Assembly: GCA_905250115.1 (NCBI GenBank)
Contig: CAJNOI010000287.1
Coordinates: 1-64,000 of the forward strand
Direction of reading: 5' to 3'
Source: Adineta steineri
Taxonomy: Eukaryota; Rotifera; Eurotatoria; Adinetida; Adinetidae
DNA: 64,000 nucleotides
The notes beneath the pieces were generated by a model, which worked only from the letters and a program-made list of their open reading frames with translations, ran no database searches and was not told the origin of the DNA. Position 1 is the first letter of the stretch, and every line of letters starts with the position of its first letter. Positions 31,924 through 43,541 of the stretch are shown one piece after another. Position numbers and translations under genes: made by a program.

Positions 31924-34073
31924 TCTCAAGAAATATTTTTTATTTAAATAAAGTATGGTATAGAAAAAAAATCAGGTATTTATTATTGAGTGATGACGTC
32001 AATAGCGATGCACTCCTTCTCATATTTATTTAAACGAATTTGTATTTTTCTTCATTTTTTTTATGTACGTCATCATTTTATAATTCACATGGCAGTATAG
32101 AAATGAAATCTCCTTGCTTTCTACTTACGAAAAAAATCTCATTTGTCGTAGTTTTCAATAAAGTTAATCAAATCGACGTCATTTAGATTGTTCTGAATTT
32201 AATAATAAAAATTTGTGACATGATAAGAAATAATGAAATTAAGTTATTAATGATAATATTACTGAAGATAGAAAAGTCAGTATAATGCAGAACATAAGAT
32301 AGACTAGACTTTGTATCATGATCATGAAAATGCTAACGTGATGTGCAACGAAATAAACAGAGTCGATATTTTATCGCATTGTTTCGTGACTTTATACAAT
32401 GCAACTTCAAATAGGACTTGTACTACCGATAATCATTATAATTGGGCTAACCGTTGAATGCCAATTTTGTTTAATAAGCATTAATATCAGCATTGATGAT
32501 TGTCATTTTTACAACCTCACTTATTTTATGTTTATTAGATGTGAATGTAAATTTTAATGTGGTAATATCTCAATCAGTTGTATTTGTTATTTTATATCAT
32601 TCAATCAACAAAAATAAATACATAAATATAGCGAGTGTGATAGTAACATAATTATGACCAGAATATTTAAAAATGTATTTTCGTTTAGATGATTCTTTTC
32701 ACAGATATGAATAACGTCCATTTTGTTTTGAACTATTCTTTGTTTAAAATATCATTAATAATCAAAGCAGAAGTGTTGGAAGAAAAATTTCTCTTCACTT
32801 TACTAATTTTATATACTTAATGGACAAGTAGTGCTTTTTTGTATCCTTTGAAAATTAAGAAGCGTACGATATAATCTTCCATTAAATAGTTATTCAATAC
32901 TATTTCAACGCTTTGTCACGCAACTAGTATTATACAAACAATGGAAAGTTGTGTACTATAGCTTATGAGCATAGGACATATTCTACTGAAATTAGACTGC
33001 GATTGTAAATGTGCAAGTAAAGAAAAGATTCGCACCAATAATAATATGTTTATATTAAATAATATTATAATTAAAATACGCGACTACATCAAAATAATAT
33101 AGAAAAATTAATTAACACATTATAAATGAGTAAAATATTAGCTGAATTTTATTCAGTTTACGGAAAGTGCTCATCTAATTCTCACACAAAAATGTTCTGA
33201 TATTGATTACGTTTAATATTTTCATATCAAAATGAGTCTGAATTTGAATCTCCTTCTTATTTTTACAACACATCCTTCATCAATCATTATTAGTTTTACA
33301 ATAACCACGAGTGGATGTGTACTTAGAGGAATAATAAAGCCCCAAGCCTTCATATCCAGGTATCCTGCTGAATTCTGTAATTTAATAATTGTGTCTCCTA
33401 CTTTTACTGTTACTAAATTTTTGTCGTCCTTTCGTGCGTGAATGCATACTAAAGTGAATCAATTCTATTTCTGGACATTGTAATTTTAGCTTTCATGCTT
33501 TATACTAACTTTGTAATGCATCTATAGATTAATCAAAAACGAAAGAATGACTATTACTAATTGTCATGTTTTTATACAAATTGGAGTAGATCTATTCTAA
33601 AGAAAAACACATTCTTATCGAACACGCTAAGCTCGAGTTCCAAGTAGCAATTAAATCTGCATTCTGTGGCAATTTCTGATAGAAGTGTTAGTGCTAATGA
33701 TATTATACTTTATTATATTTCTTCTTATCTTGAATTGTATCATTTTCATATAAAGCATGTATTTATAAGCTCGCCCATCAGAAAGAATGAAAAAACAAGA
33801 TAAAAACGGATAATAAGAAAAAAGACAGAGAGCAATACATCAAATGAAAATAAGTAATCAGAAAGGGACAAACATAGCTACACTCATTCAAGTATTCTAA
33901 AATATCTATGCTTTGTTCGTAAAAATTGTGGTTATTTATGTTTTAAATTATTACGATGTGACTAAATCAAACAATTATATCCGACTCATTATTATAATTC
34001 TTTCATTTGAACGTTTTGCATTCAATAAAAAAGAAGCGTTTTTCAGATATATCAAAGTTATTCCCAAAGTAAA
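31924..34073. other. AT-rich spacer between divergent genes
   Basis: About 2.1 kb without a convincing reading frame, hairpin or repeat. Both flanking promoters must lie here, but no definite element could be named. Confidence 0.55.
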
Positions 34074-35027
34074 ATGTCATCGTCGGACGGTTTTCTCACA
34101 TCGCTAGAATCAGTAGAGAAAAACTTATTTCGTATCGGTGGTCCAATATTATTGGTTCTTGGTGTTGCTAGTTGTGTCATCAATATAATTGTTTTCACTC
34201 AAAAAAATCTACGAAAAAGTCCATGTTCGATCTATTTGATAGCAGTGAATGTCGCTAATTTCTTATACATTACTTTACCAGTATTATTCCTTGTGTTAAC
34301 AATTGGCTATGGAATAAATCTTTTTGCATCTAATCTCTTCATGTGCCGTTGCCATTATTACACATCCTATGTATTGGATATTCTCAGCGCATCTTATCTT
34401 ATCTTAGCTTCAATCGATCGAGTTTTAGTCACATCATCAAATGCTCGAACACGACAAAGAAGTACTCGTCGTTTGGCCTATATTTGTATCGGTTGTGGAA
34501 CATTATTTTGGATGTTGTTTCATTGCCATATATTATTCCTGGTAGATATAGAAGAAATAGCACCAGGTTATTTTACGTGTTATTATCGAGCAGGTCTATA
34601 CAATGCTCTCGTGGGTTATTATTCATTAGTCATCAAAGGAACGACAGTGCCCTTGTTGATGATTATTTTTTGTATATGTACAGCGAAAAACATTCGAAAA
34701 GTGCGTCAACGACGTATTGCTCCTGTGATTACGAACACTGGAAATACAATAGGAAACTCTGAACGTTCCTTTCACTCCAAAGATCGACAATTTGTTTTGA
34801 TAGTAGTTGTAGATATTTGTATTTACACAGCATGTAATGCAATGCTGGTAGTTGTTATTATATATTACCAGATCACACAAAATATCGACTTCACACAGAC
34901 CAGTAGGTTTCTAAATATAGTAGGATCGTTTCTTAGTTATATTTCATTTTGTGTCGGTTGTTACGCATATTTATTTATATCAAAAACATTTCGAAAAGAA
35001 GTGAAACGTTTATTTTTTTGTCAATAA
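34074..35027 (+). CDS. Rhodopsin-type G-protein-coupled receptor
   Basis: A single exon of 317 residues with seven hydrophobic helices. Family marks are CVINIIVFTQKNLRKSPCSIYL (helix 1 to 2, with the usual N and a basic inner loop), a Cys before helix 3 (LFMCRC), SIDRVLVTS at the end of helix 3 in the DRY position, and a Cys in outer loop 2 (YFTCYY). The third inner loop is about 40 residues and basic. Helix 7 (SYISFCVGCYAYLFISKTFR) lacks the Pro of NPxxY but keeps the Tyr and the following basic helix 8. The layout is like bdelloid FMRFamide-receptor-like proteins. The ligand is unknown. Confidence 0.85.
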   Translation: MSSSDGFLTSLESVEKNLFRIGGPILLVLGVASCVINIIVFTQKNLRKSPCSIYLIAVNVANFLYITLPVLFLVLTIGYGINLFASNLFMCRCHYYTSYVLDILSASYLILASIDRVLVTSSNARTRQRSTRRLAYICIGCGTLFWMLFHCHILFLVDIEEIAPGYFTCYYRAGLYNALVGYYSLVIKGTTVPLLMIIFCICTAKNIRKVRQRRIAPVITNTGNTIGNSERSFHSKDRQFVLIVVVDICIYTACNAMLVVVIIYYQITQNIDFTQTSRFLNIVGSFLSYISFCVGCYAYLFISKTFRKEVKRLFFCQ

Positions 35028-35454
35028 GTTAGATGTTTTCTTTTTTTTGTTTTTGTTAAGTCTGTATATTTCTTTGTTGTCTAAAATAAAAATTGAAGTT
35101 ATTCATAAAGATTATATCTATCTTTATATGGAAATGCTTCACGATTTGAAGAATAATTAATATGTAAAGGATGAGATATCAGGATGTAATAAATATGAAC
35201 AATTATTGATCCTCAACCTGCACCTGAATATTATGATAGTGAACAAATTACTATTGAAACTTTGTATTGATGATGTTTAGTAATGATATCTCGAATAAAT
35301 TAAAATTATTTGTGTATGATTCTTTTTTCTTATTTATTTTATTAAAAAGTAGTTTTCCTATAAATAATACAATCGAGTTTAAATATTATTAGTCTTGAAG
35401 ATGTAGATGCCATATTCATTTTACATTCACATCCGCAAGATGAGGTGGATGTGA
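35028..35454. other. Spacer between convergent genes
   Basis: AT-rich; its right edge is a compact hairpin (35424-35454) that touches the stop codon of the glycosyltransferase gene. Confidence 0.6.
35424..35454. repeat. Compact hairpin abutting a stop codon
   Basis: cattcacatccgc (35424-35436) and ggtggatgtgat (from 35443) form a short stem with a loop of about 6 nt. Here the C-rich arm comes first, opposite to the other members of the family. The stem ends directly at the TAA (35455-35457) of the minus-strand gene. Confidence 0.7.
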
Positions 35455-36930
35455 TTATTTTATATTAGAAGCAGTAGACATCAAAGAGTAATCAGCTAAC
35501 GGAGACCATCGATGAATTTTACTTCGCCAAGTAATATTATTATGAATGGGTGCACGTTGAGGATTGACGGACGAAACGTGACTAATATCAGGTATTACTA
35601 AAAATGGGTAAGCAACACGTACAATATGTCCTCGTCGACTAAGAGAGGAAAATATATGATCATAAGGAAGATGTTGGTAAGCAGGATCATTAAGCCAGTT
35701 TAACATAGGTTGAAAAGTCATTCGATGTATTAGAACAGCAAATGCTCCAAATGTAACTCGATCGATGTTAAAGCATGGAGATTGCAAAGAATTATTTTTT
35801 AGATCGTGATCAATCATTTTCCATCCTGCTGTCGTTGTAGACCAAACAGTAGCTCCTAATAAAAGAATTCCACCAGCATCTGGTCCATCTAAAATATGAG
35901 CTGTACATCGTCCTGGATTTTCTGTTGTAATTAATTTTCGTAGAAGTGAACCGAAGTGTTTATGTGGAAGAACATCATCTTCAAATACGAGTACTCTATT
36001 TACTTTTGTATTAATCATTTGTATGATGAAACGTCGCATTGTTTCTCTTAGATTGCGTTCACCTATACTTAATTTTGGAGAATTTTTTTTCGAATCTGTA
36101 ATACCTTGCAAACCTTGATAAAGACGAACATGTAAACCATGAAAACGAAAAGTTTCGACGATAGATTTTATCTGTTCACTATCAGTCTTTTTTATAGTTA
36201 TTACATAAGTAGGTAATTTATTGAGTTCTATTGGTGTACGAGGTAAAGGTGGTGAAGGACATTCATGTAAGTAGAAACGAGGATATGTTTCTAGTTGAAT
36301 AACTGGATTGTGAACACATTTAGGATCAATAGATGAATTATAGGTTGCTGGGTTTTGAACTGCTCGACGAGAACTTTTCGTAAATCGAAGATGAACACGA
36401 TCAAAATCATGAGAAGTGTTTAGAGGACCGATTAATATATTATTCAGTAAGGATAAACACTCTGATTTTTTGTACGGAGTCGAGCAGTAAATACGAAATC
36501 TATCTTCCATAATTAGTTGTTGTAATCGTGCCACGATCACATAAAATCTGACGTCTATTGTTAATTTATAATGATTATGCGAAAGTGTTCGATTAGTTGT
36601 CAGATAATCAATGGATATTTTGTTCGATTGTATACGACCTTTTTCCGACGTGGTAAATATGACTTCAAAAGGACAATCAAGAATCCAAGTATCTTTTGCT
36701 GCTTCTAAGATTCTCCTATCGGACACTAACACGATAACAGATAATGTTGGTGAATTGATCTTTTCTATTTTTGATAAATCATCATCACAACAATTCACTC
36801 GTCGTATAAATATAATATTAACAAAAAGTAATATTAAAGCATTGATAAATATAAGTATCCATACCCAATAACCAATTTTAATATTAATTATAAACAGACA
36901 ACTTTTGATTTTTTGTAATAAACAATTCAT
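35455..36930 (-). CDS. GT25-type glycosyltransferase with decayed GT31-like N-terminal domain
   Basis: A single exon of 491 residues. An N-terminal anchor (about 20-43, WVWILIFINALILLFVNIIF) indicates a Golgi type II protein. The C-terminal half (from about residue 240) is a GT25 domain: TYVITIKK, NRVLVFEDDVLPHKHF (Glu317-Asp-Asp, metal site), GGILLLGATVW and FGAFAVLIHR. The N-terminal half aligns with the GT31-like half of the gene at 39014, for example EAAKDTWILDCPFEVIFTT against NASQHTWIPKLPYDIFYFV, and the shared linker NPVIQLETYPRFYLHECPSPP. It has lost the DxD and much of the core. The two genes are therefore diverged paralogues, and in this one the first domain is no longer a working transferase. 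Confidence 0.78.
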   Translation of the reverse strand: MNCLLQKIKSCLFIINIKIGYWVWILIFINALILLFVNIIFIRRVNCCDDDLSKIEKINSPTLSVIVLVSDRRILEAAKDTWILDCPFEVIFTTSEKGRIQSNKISIDYLTTNRTLSHNHYKLTIDVRFYVIVARLQQLIMEDRFRIYCSTPYKKSECLSLLNNILIGPLNTSHDFDRVHLRFTKSSRRAVQNPATYNSSIDPKCVHNPVIQLETYPRFYLHECPSPPLPRTPIELNKLPTYVITIKKTDSEQIKSIVETFRFHGLHVRLYQGLQGITDSKKNSPKLSIGERNLRETMRRFIIQMINTKVNRVLVFEDDVLPHKHFGSLLRKLITTENPGRCTAHILDGPDAGGILLLGATVWSTTTAGWKMIDHDLKNNSLQSPCFNIDRVTFGAFAVLIHRMTFQPMLNWLNDPAYQHLPYDHIFSSLSRRGHIVRVAYPFLVIPDISHVSSVNPQRAPIHNNITWRSKIHRWSPLADYSLMSTASNIK

Positions 36931-39013
36931 CTATAGCATAAAATTTAATTTTGATAAATTGAAGCCATCAAACTTTCTTCATTAAAAATATGCAAAAACA
37001 CATTACTCGAAAATGTCTGATATGTGGGGTTGATTATTAAAGAATGATAAAAACCCATATGATAAGACAATTAGTTTAGTAAATAACACTTCTTGTTAAG
37101 AAATAAAATACATGACTGGTCAGAAGTGTCGATATCTTTCCCTAAATTCTAGTTATTATGGAAGGGAGACGATTGAAACAGTAAATTTAATTAAAAACTG
37201 ATAAAATAGAGAGAAGAGGAAAAAAAAGAATTCAAATGTCGCAATTAAAACTATCAATAACGTGTAACTTCTAAAATCAATCAATTTTCTAACCATTAAA
37301 ATAAAACATCTGTTTTAAATCTTTTTTTCTCAAACAAGATAAAAAAAAGTAATATTGTCCCAATGTCCTGACGATTACAAAAAACATCTGTTTTAAATCT
37401 TTTTTTCTTCCAGAAGATGAAAAAAGATTGAAGTTTTTCAAATTACGTACTCGAGCAAATAATTTTATACCGCCAAAAACAAAACATTTATTCAAATAAA
37501 TTATTTTTTCACAACATTCATGCTATAACAGACAATTCTAACCTCAACTAGATATCTCTTAGGATTTAAGAAGAAGCTTCTATTTCATGTTTAATTTTCT
37601 TTACAAAAAAAATCAGATTTCAGTTGAAAGTGCATCTTGTTGTAGTATAAACTATTTTCGAGTCGTCTCTATTAAGTTTTAATTAACAAGATACTACAGA
37701 AATAGCTGTTACCTATACGACTTAATGAATAGAAGAAAGTGTAGCGCCATCTGACGTAATATAATGAGGTATTTAACAACTGAGTTTTTCTAGTAGAAAT
37801 CGATATTTTTAACATAGACAATATGAATTTAACGAAAAAAAGAAGATATCCGTTTTAATAAAAAGTAGACAGCATAAAATATTAATATATCAAATCATTC
37901 ATTATATTTCTAACAAAAAAATCGTATTACCTTTCTACATGGAAACCAAAACCGAAGATTTGTACCATTATCTTGCGAAATAAATACCAATGTATTCACA
38001 AAGTATATTTTGAAAATCAATAAAATTTAAAAAAAAAAAATTTTCTTTTAACGTTTGCAGCGTATAGTTATCAAAATAATGTGGTAAAATTTAGGAAGGA
38101 CCTTGAAATATGTTTTCGTTCTTGCTATTTTATTAAACGAGTATACACTTACCTCTTCATTTTCGTGCATCAATAATCACACGTTGTTAATAGGAGAAAA
38201 TAGTTAATGATAAACACGTGTTATAGCTCTTACTATTTGTTATTTATTATGTTGATAATGTAATTATTAACAGCTAATTTTTTTTATCAAGATTGTGAAA
38301 TATATAAAAGAAAGTAAGAATGTTTAAACAAGCATGAAATATATATATACTCACATCATCGGTATATTCTTCATTTTTATTATTTTTATCGCGTAACGCT
38401 AATATGATGAGAAGCAATTTGGTTGAAGTGTTTAACTAACTATGATTATAAGAAAAATTGACCGTATGCAACCTCGTAATAGGCTACTTTCTGGATATCT
38501 CTTCGTTACTAAAATAAATCATAGTATGAGGATATAGGAAGTTTTGGGTTTGAGCAAGAAATATACAACGGACTTCTTAACTGTAACGATCTTTGCCCCC
38601 TTCTTATTATTTCTTTTCATTCTACCTATTGCCTTTATATTTTTGTCCTTATTACTTTTTTCTTTCATTGTCTCTGACGAATGAGTATATACACGTATGC
38701 TTTGTATGAAAACGATACACTCCTAAATAAGGAGAAATATAATAAAGTGTAATACTATCAGAAATCACCACAAAGAGCTTTCAACAAACCACGTAAGACT
38801 TCACGACTAGTGTACATTCTATATATAAACTAAATGTTCTGAAAGAGGTTTAAATCTCTTGATCTTGCAAAAGTAAATTTTTACTCTGTAAAGATCAAAT
38901 AAATGCTCTAACTAGTTAGATTAGTCTATAATTCTGGACAGTCGTTATTTTGATTTTGATTTAGATATACGCAGGGACATTTTGTTTATCAAAAGAAGTT
39001 TGAATATACAAAT
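36931..39013. other. AT-rich spacer between divergent paralogues
   Basis: It separates the 5' ends of the two glycosyltransferase genes. Apart from an exact 27-bp direct repeat (37304 and 37382), no gene or element is recognised. Confidence 0.55.
37304..37408. repeat. Exact 27-bp direct repeat
   Basis: Two identical 27-bp copies (37304-37330 and 37382-37408), starting aaacatctgttttaaatc, are 78 bp apart. The stretch between them differs, so this may be the end pair of a small insertion or a local duplication. Confidence 0.7.
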
Positions 39014-40816
39014 ATGCGCTTTGTACACAGTATTTGTTTTTTACGGCGACTGTTAAGAAGCATCTTGATGATATGGCATCATAGACATCGATCGGTTTAT
39101 ACTTTCTATTGCACTATTATAATCTTTTTTCTAATAAATTCTTTCTTTTGGCTTTTTTTTATTCATGATGATACGTCCAAATTCATATTACATCCTAATA
39201 CAACACGAGTTCAATTCGTTTTGGGAATTCAAGCAGAACAGGAACAATTGAAAACACTAGTCAATGCCTCACAACATACATGGATCCCTAAACTACCATA
39301 TGATATTTTCTACTTTGTAGGAACTCGAAATGACATGAATGTTCAAGCTTTCGTTAGTCCAAATATCATCACATTATCTGTTAATGATAATGAATATCCG
39401 CCAATCAACAAGACATTTGCAATATGGTCTTATTTTTTTGAGAAGCATCTTTGGAATTATGATTACTTTGTAGTAATCGATGCTGATACCTATGTTAATG
39501 TTGAACAACTAAGTCTTATGTTGGAACAACTGAATTGTCGCGAATGCTACATTGGTTTTCCTGCAATAGGTCAAAGCTACGAACGCAAGAATTTGGATCT
39601 TCATGTACCCTATTGTCTAGGCATGGGATATGTAATATCTCGTTATACTCTTTTAAGATTTGGTCCTCATATCAACACTTGTCAAATGTCGACTGTTTCT
39701 CAACATTCAGATACTGAATTAGGACGATGTATCTATCGTTATGGTAATGGTTTGGCTTGTACACGCGCCACAAGTCCATTTGAACGAGTTATGTACACTG
39801 TAATAGATAAGAATAAGATTGCTTGGGTGAAACATAATGCTCGTAAACAGCTTCAGATAGACTTTCCAGAATCACCACCAACTAGTTTTTTTCGAGCTGT
39901 TATGATTCATCCTCTTAAAAAACCACAATTTTTTTATCAATTCCATCGGCAAATCAGTCTTGGATTACGACCTATTCTTCCATCTGCATTCACTACTAAT
40001 AGCTGTGTAGCTAATCCAGTTATTCAGCAAGAAACTTATCGTCGAACGAAATATATACCTGAATGTTCTTCACCACGAATAAAACAATCCTTCAATATTA
40101 ACACTCTTGATGCATATGTGATCACTCTGCCACATCATGATGAACATATATTGGAGTTAACCAAGGCTTTTTATCAACATGGTATTTCAGTAAAACCATT
40201 CCATGCAGAAATTGGTCATAATCCTCCTATTACGACGAAATTAACCAGCGGAGTTCGGGGCCTTCTTTTAACTATGACTCGTTTTTTCGAAATGGCACTT
40301 GCTAGGAAACTTGAACGAGTGCTCGTGCTAGAAGATGATGCTATTCCACACCGTCACTTTGCTTTTCATTTTCGAAATCTTATGAATGATAGTCGATGTG
40401 GAGGATTCATGCAAGATGATCAAAGTGGTGGCGTACTTATGCTAGGAGCGACTGTATGGCCAGCAGGATGGCGTATTCTAGATAAATCGAAAAAGAGAGA
40501 GAGAGGCTTATGTCGAAATATTGGTACGAAAACATTTGGATCATTTGCTGCTCTTTTTCATCGAAATACATTCGAACCTATTCTTAATTGGCTCAATACC
40601 AATACGAAAGATCCATATGACTTAATTTTTCGTTATCTTGCTCGTCTTGGCTATCCTGTAAGACTCGCCATTCCTAATCTAGTAATTACTGATCTGACAC
40701 ATACATCACTTATTGCTGAGCATAATGATAAATCTTTTCATAATGCATCTTACCGAGCTCATATTCATCGATGGAATCTCAAAGACTATATGTTTATAAA
40801 ATATTCTCGTTTTTAA
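39014..40816 (+). CDS. Fused GT31-GT25 glycosyltransferase
   Basis: A single exon of 600 residues with two transferase domains. After a membrane anchor (about 33-52), a GT31-like domain, as in fringe and core-1 beta-1,3-galactosyltransferase, shows YDYFVVIDADTYVN with the Asp156-Ala-Asp158 metal motif, then CLGMGYVISRYTLLRFG and DTELGRCIY. From about residue 365 a GT25 domain follows: DAYVITLPHHDEHI, ERVLVLEDDAIPHRHF (Glu440-Asp-Asp), GGVLMLGATVWP, FGSFAALFHR and DPYDLIF. Both metal sites look intact, so it may add two sugars in sequence in the Golgi lumen. Acceptors are unknown; animal GT25 enzymes include collagen galactosyltransferases. It is the intact relative of the gene at 35455 and is transcribed away from it. 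Confidence 0.82.
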   Translation: MRFVHSICFLRRLLRSILMIWHHRHRSVYTFYCTIIIFFLINSFFWLFFIHDDTSKFILHPNTTRVQFVLGIQAEQEQLKTLVNASQHTWIPKLPYDIFYFVGTRNDMNVQAFVSPNIITLSVNDNEYPPINKTFAIWSYFFEKHLWNYDYFVVIDADTYVNVEQLSLMLEQLNCRECYIGFPAIGQSYERKNLDLHVPYCLGMGYVISRYTLLRFGPHINTCQMSTVSQHSDTELGRCIYRYGNGLACTRATSPFERVMYTVIDKNKIAWVKHNARKQLQIDFPESPPTSFFRAVMIHPLKKPQFFYQFHRQISLGLRPILPSAFTTNSCVANPVIQQETYRRTKYIPECSSPRIKQSFNINTLDAYVITLPHHDEHILELTKAFYQHGISVKPFHAEIGHNPPITTKLTSGVRGLLLTMTRFFEMALARKLERVLVLEDDAIPHRHFAFHFRNLMNDSRCGGFMQDDQSGGVLMLGATVWPAGWRILDKSKKRERGLCRNIGTKTFGSFAALFHRNTFEPILNWLNTNTKDPYDLIFRYLARLGYPVRLAIPNLVITDLTHTSLIAEHNDKSFHNASYRAHIHRWNLKDYMFIKYSRF

Positions 40817-40860
40817 AAATATAGAAACGTTTTAGAAATAATCAAACAAAAACTCTTCAA

Positions 40861-40928
40861 AGTGTGGGTGTGGGATAAGAGTTTTGTAGGTTAAGAGCAG
40901 AAACAACTGCATTCACACACCTACATCC
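40861..40928. repeat. Telomere-like hairpin between convergent genes
   Basis: agtgtgggtgtggga (40861-40875) faces attcacacacctacatcc (40911-40928). It lies 45 bp after the fused transferase stop and 65 bp from the ceramide kinase stop, so one hairpin serves both 3' ends. Confidence 0.8.
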
Positions 40929-40992
40929 TTACGGTATTTAGGTAATTCATAATTATTTATTCATACTGAATCAAATAGTATAGAAGTTATAA

Positions 40993-42802
40993 TCAGAAGA
41001 AATAAAAAAACAAAAACAGTAAAAGAAAAAACAAAAAGACAAGACACCAAGGTTTAGCAGTTAATATATCGATGATTGAAGAGATTTTTTTCATTACTGA
41101 TGTCGAAACAACTTTCGATTCTTCTTCATTTATTTTCTTAATTTGATCAAGATGAATTCCTGATGCAAATAAATTGAGTAGTTGATGATGAGCTCGAATT
41201 CTAATTTCATTTCCTTCGATTAATTCACCATCACATGCCCAATTACCTAATTCTTTTGGTCGACTAACTATTGGATGAATAACAACTTCAGTTGCACGAT
41301 ATCGTTGAACATTAGATAATTCTTCAACGGCTCGACTATGTCTAGCTATATGATGAAGAAATCGAAGAAAAGTCAAACGCCATGAATGTTTCACAAGAAT
41401 TACATCGAATGAGCCATCAGCTAAAAATGAATCAAAATTGTTCGTATTTACATTCTACTTACAGTTTAAATCAATATATTCTTACCTAGATGAACGGATG
41501 GAGACATTCCAAATTTACTTTTATCACAACGACATGGCATATTAAGACAAATAATTGCTTCATAATGACCTTCACATTTAATTTGGCTCGATTTTTCAGA
41601 TACTTGAGTTATTGATAATTTTGTATGATATGATGCATTACGAATAAATTGAACAAAACCAGCTAAACTATAACGTAATGGACCAAAAAATCTCCAATTA
41701 TCGGATTGTTCAATAATATTACCAAAGAACCCATAAGTAAACATTGTTGCCATAAAACATACAAAACTACGTTCATTATGTACCTAAAATATACAAGTTG
41801 AGATCTTAGACATATTTGAAACAAATATTCTTACTGTAGCTATATCAATAAGAAGTGATTTACCAATAATAATTTGTAAAGCATTTGTAATTGGATCATT
41901 ATGACCAGTAGTTCCAAATGCAACTGCATCTGTTGATCCAGCAGGAATAACACCAATACGTAAATTAGGTCGTTTAAGATGAGTAGTTGGATCATTGATA
42001 TTTAATCCAGCTTGTTGTGCAGTTTTAAGTAAAATACTATGACATATTTCGGAAAACATTCCATCACCACCAACACAAATAAGACCATCATAATCATCAA
42101 TTGATTCTTCGGTAATATAATCACGAGCATGATTAGCACGTTCAGTATAAATTGTTTTTATATTTATTTTAGCTTCTTCAAATAATGGTAATATTTGTTC
42201 TTCATATACAGCACTTCCTTTGCCTGAAATAGAAATATTATATATAAATATCGAACGATAATCTTGAATGTTTTACCGTTGCCACATTCAGGATTGATAA
42301 AAACCAGTAAATTTCGAGGTCGATCTTTCAATTTTGATAAATATTGATTTAATACCGAATATAATTGTTGAGCAGATGTACAATCCATTTCTAATTCTAT
42401 TCGTTTTACTGTCCAAAGAAATGATTCAGAAATATCAACATAAGTAAGATTAACTTGTGTAGATTGGGATGAAGATATTTTATTATCTTTACCAATTTCT
42501 TTCGAAGAAATTCGTTGTAATAATGACGATGAATCTGATTCATTAACTGATACTTCATTCTGTTTAATACTAAGTAATTTATTGAGAATAATTCTTTCTG
42601 ATAATATATCATCATTCGTTAATGATTTAAAATAAATTTGAATTGAATCTAAAATATTAATCGAATTCGATCTTATTTCAGAAGTATCAATTTTCATTAA
42701 TAGTTCATCGGTAGTTGAAATAGAATCATTATCAATAGAAATGCATAAATTATACGGTTCTGTTTTAATATAACATGACGTTGAAAATAATATAGATGAC
42801 AT
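40993..42802 (-). CDS. CERK: Ceramide kinase-like lipid kinase with hydrophobic C-terminus
   Basis: Four exons (42277-42802, 41835-42223, 41486-41783, 40993-41420) with introns of 51-65 nt give 546 residues in consistent phase. The ATG at 42802 was chosen over the preceding GTG. Diagnostic motifs in order: LLVFINPECGNGKGSAVYEE (nucleotide site), ERANHARDYI, YDGLICVGGDGMFSEI (the GGDG loop), RIGVIPAGSTDAVAFGTTG, TYGFFGNII, LNMPCRCDKSKFGMSPSVHL and NWACDGELI. These match animal ceramide kinases in order and spacing. The enzyme makes ceramide 1-phosphate. The Ser/Ile-rich N-terminal 150 residues take the place of the PH domain. The last 22 residues (from KPWCLVFLFFLLLFLFFYFF) look like a tail anchor, which I do not know from other ceramide kinases. 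Confidence 0.85.
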
Positions 42803-43541
42803 CACAGATTATGAATAAATATCTATAAATATAGAAAATTAAAAGTTTTTATTTTATTCATCTAGAATAAAGTAATCTTCACACATATATATATATAGAT
42901 GTTATTGTAACTAATGAGAAGAATAGGCAAAGAAAAGGAGGTAATAGAACAGATATCGCCACTACCTAACATATATAAACACGTTATACTTATTTTTCTC
43001 GAGAAACGAATTGAAAAGATTTGTTTTTCTTACTGAATTTCACCTGATTAATATTTTTTATTAAATAAAATGAGAACTACGTACGCAGCTGTAACAACGT
43101 TATATATATATTATTTTCTTTTTTTTATCGCAACCTTTCATTCATTCATCTTTCTGTTCTGTATCTTTTCTTTTTTTTTCTATTATCTCTGTAAAACATT
43201 TTCTTGTTCTTGTTCTGTCGAGAAGTATTTTTTCTCGTTCGTTACAACATATCTACTCATCTTGGTCGACGGATGTTTGTCGATGGTAAAAATACATTTC
43301 TTTTTCTTATAGTAGAAGAATAGACTCTTTCACTTACACACGAAAATAATATTCTTTTTCTAAACATAAAAAATTATTATATGAATATTAATTAAAATCT
43401 TGTGGGTGTGGTGAATAATAAACTCTCACACCCTCATTTCTTTAACAATAGAATTAAGCTGATCGTTTTTTTTATAAATAAATTCGTTATACAGTAAAAA
43501 TAGTTTGTTAGTTCAGACGAAGATTACATCGCATACGCATT
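42803..43541. other. Spacer between two minus-strand genes
   Basis: Includes the ceramide kinase promoter region and the hairpin at 43401-43435. The open frame at 43070 is low-complexity Phe-rich sequence and was not accepted. Confidence 0.55.
43401..43435. repeat. Telomere-like hairpin after glutamate receptor gene
   Basis: tgtgggtgtggtgaa (43401-43415) and tctcacaccctc (43424-43435) form a tight stem with a short loop, about 107 bp past the receptor stop codon. Confidence 0.8.

Noticed and set aside
43070..43312. Phe-rich open frame of 80 codons
   Set aside because: Low-complexity T-rich DNA with no start context, family or splice support.
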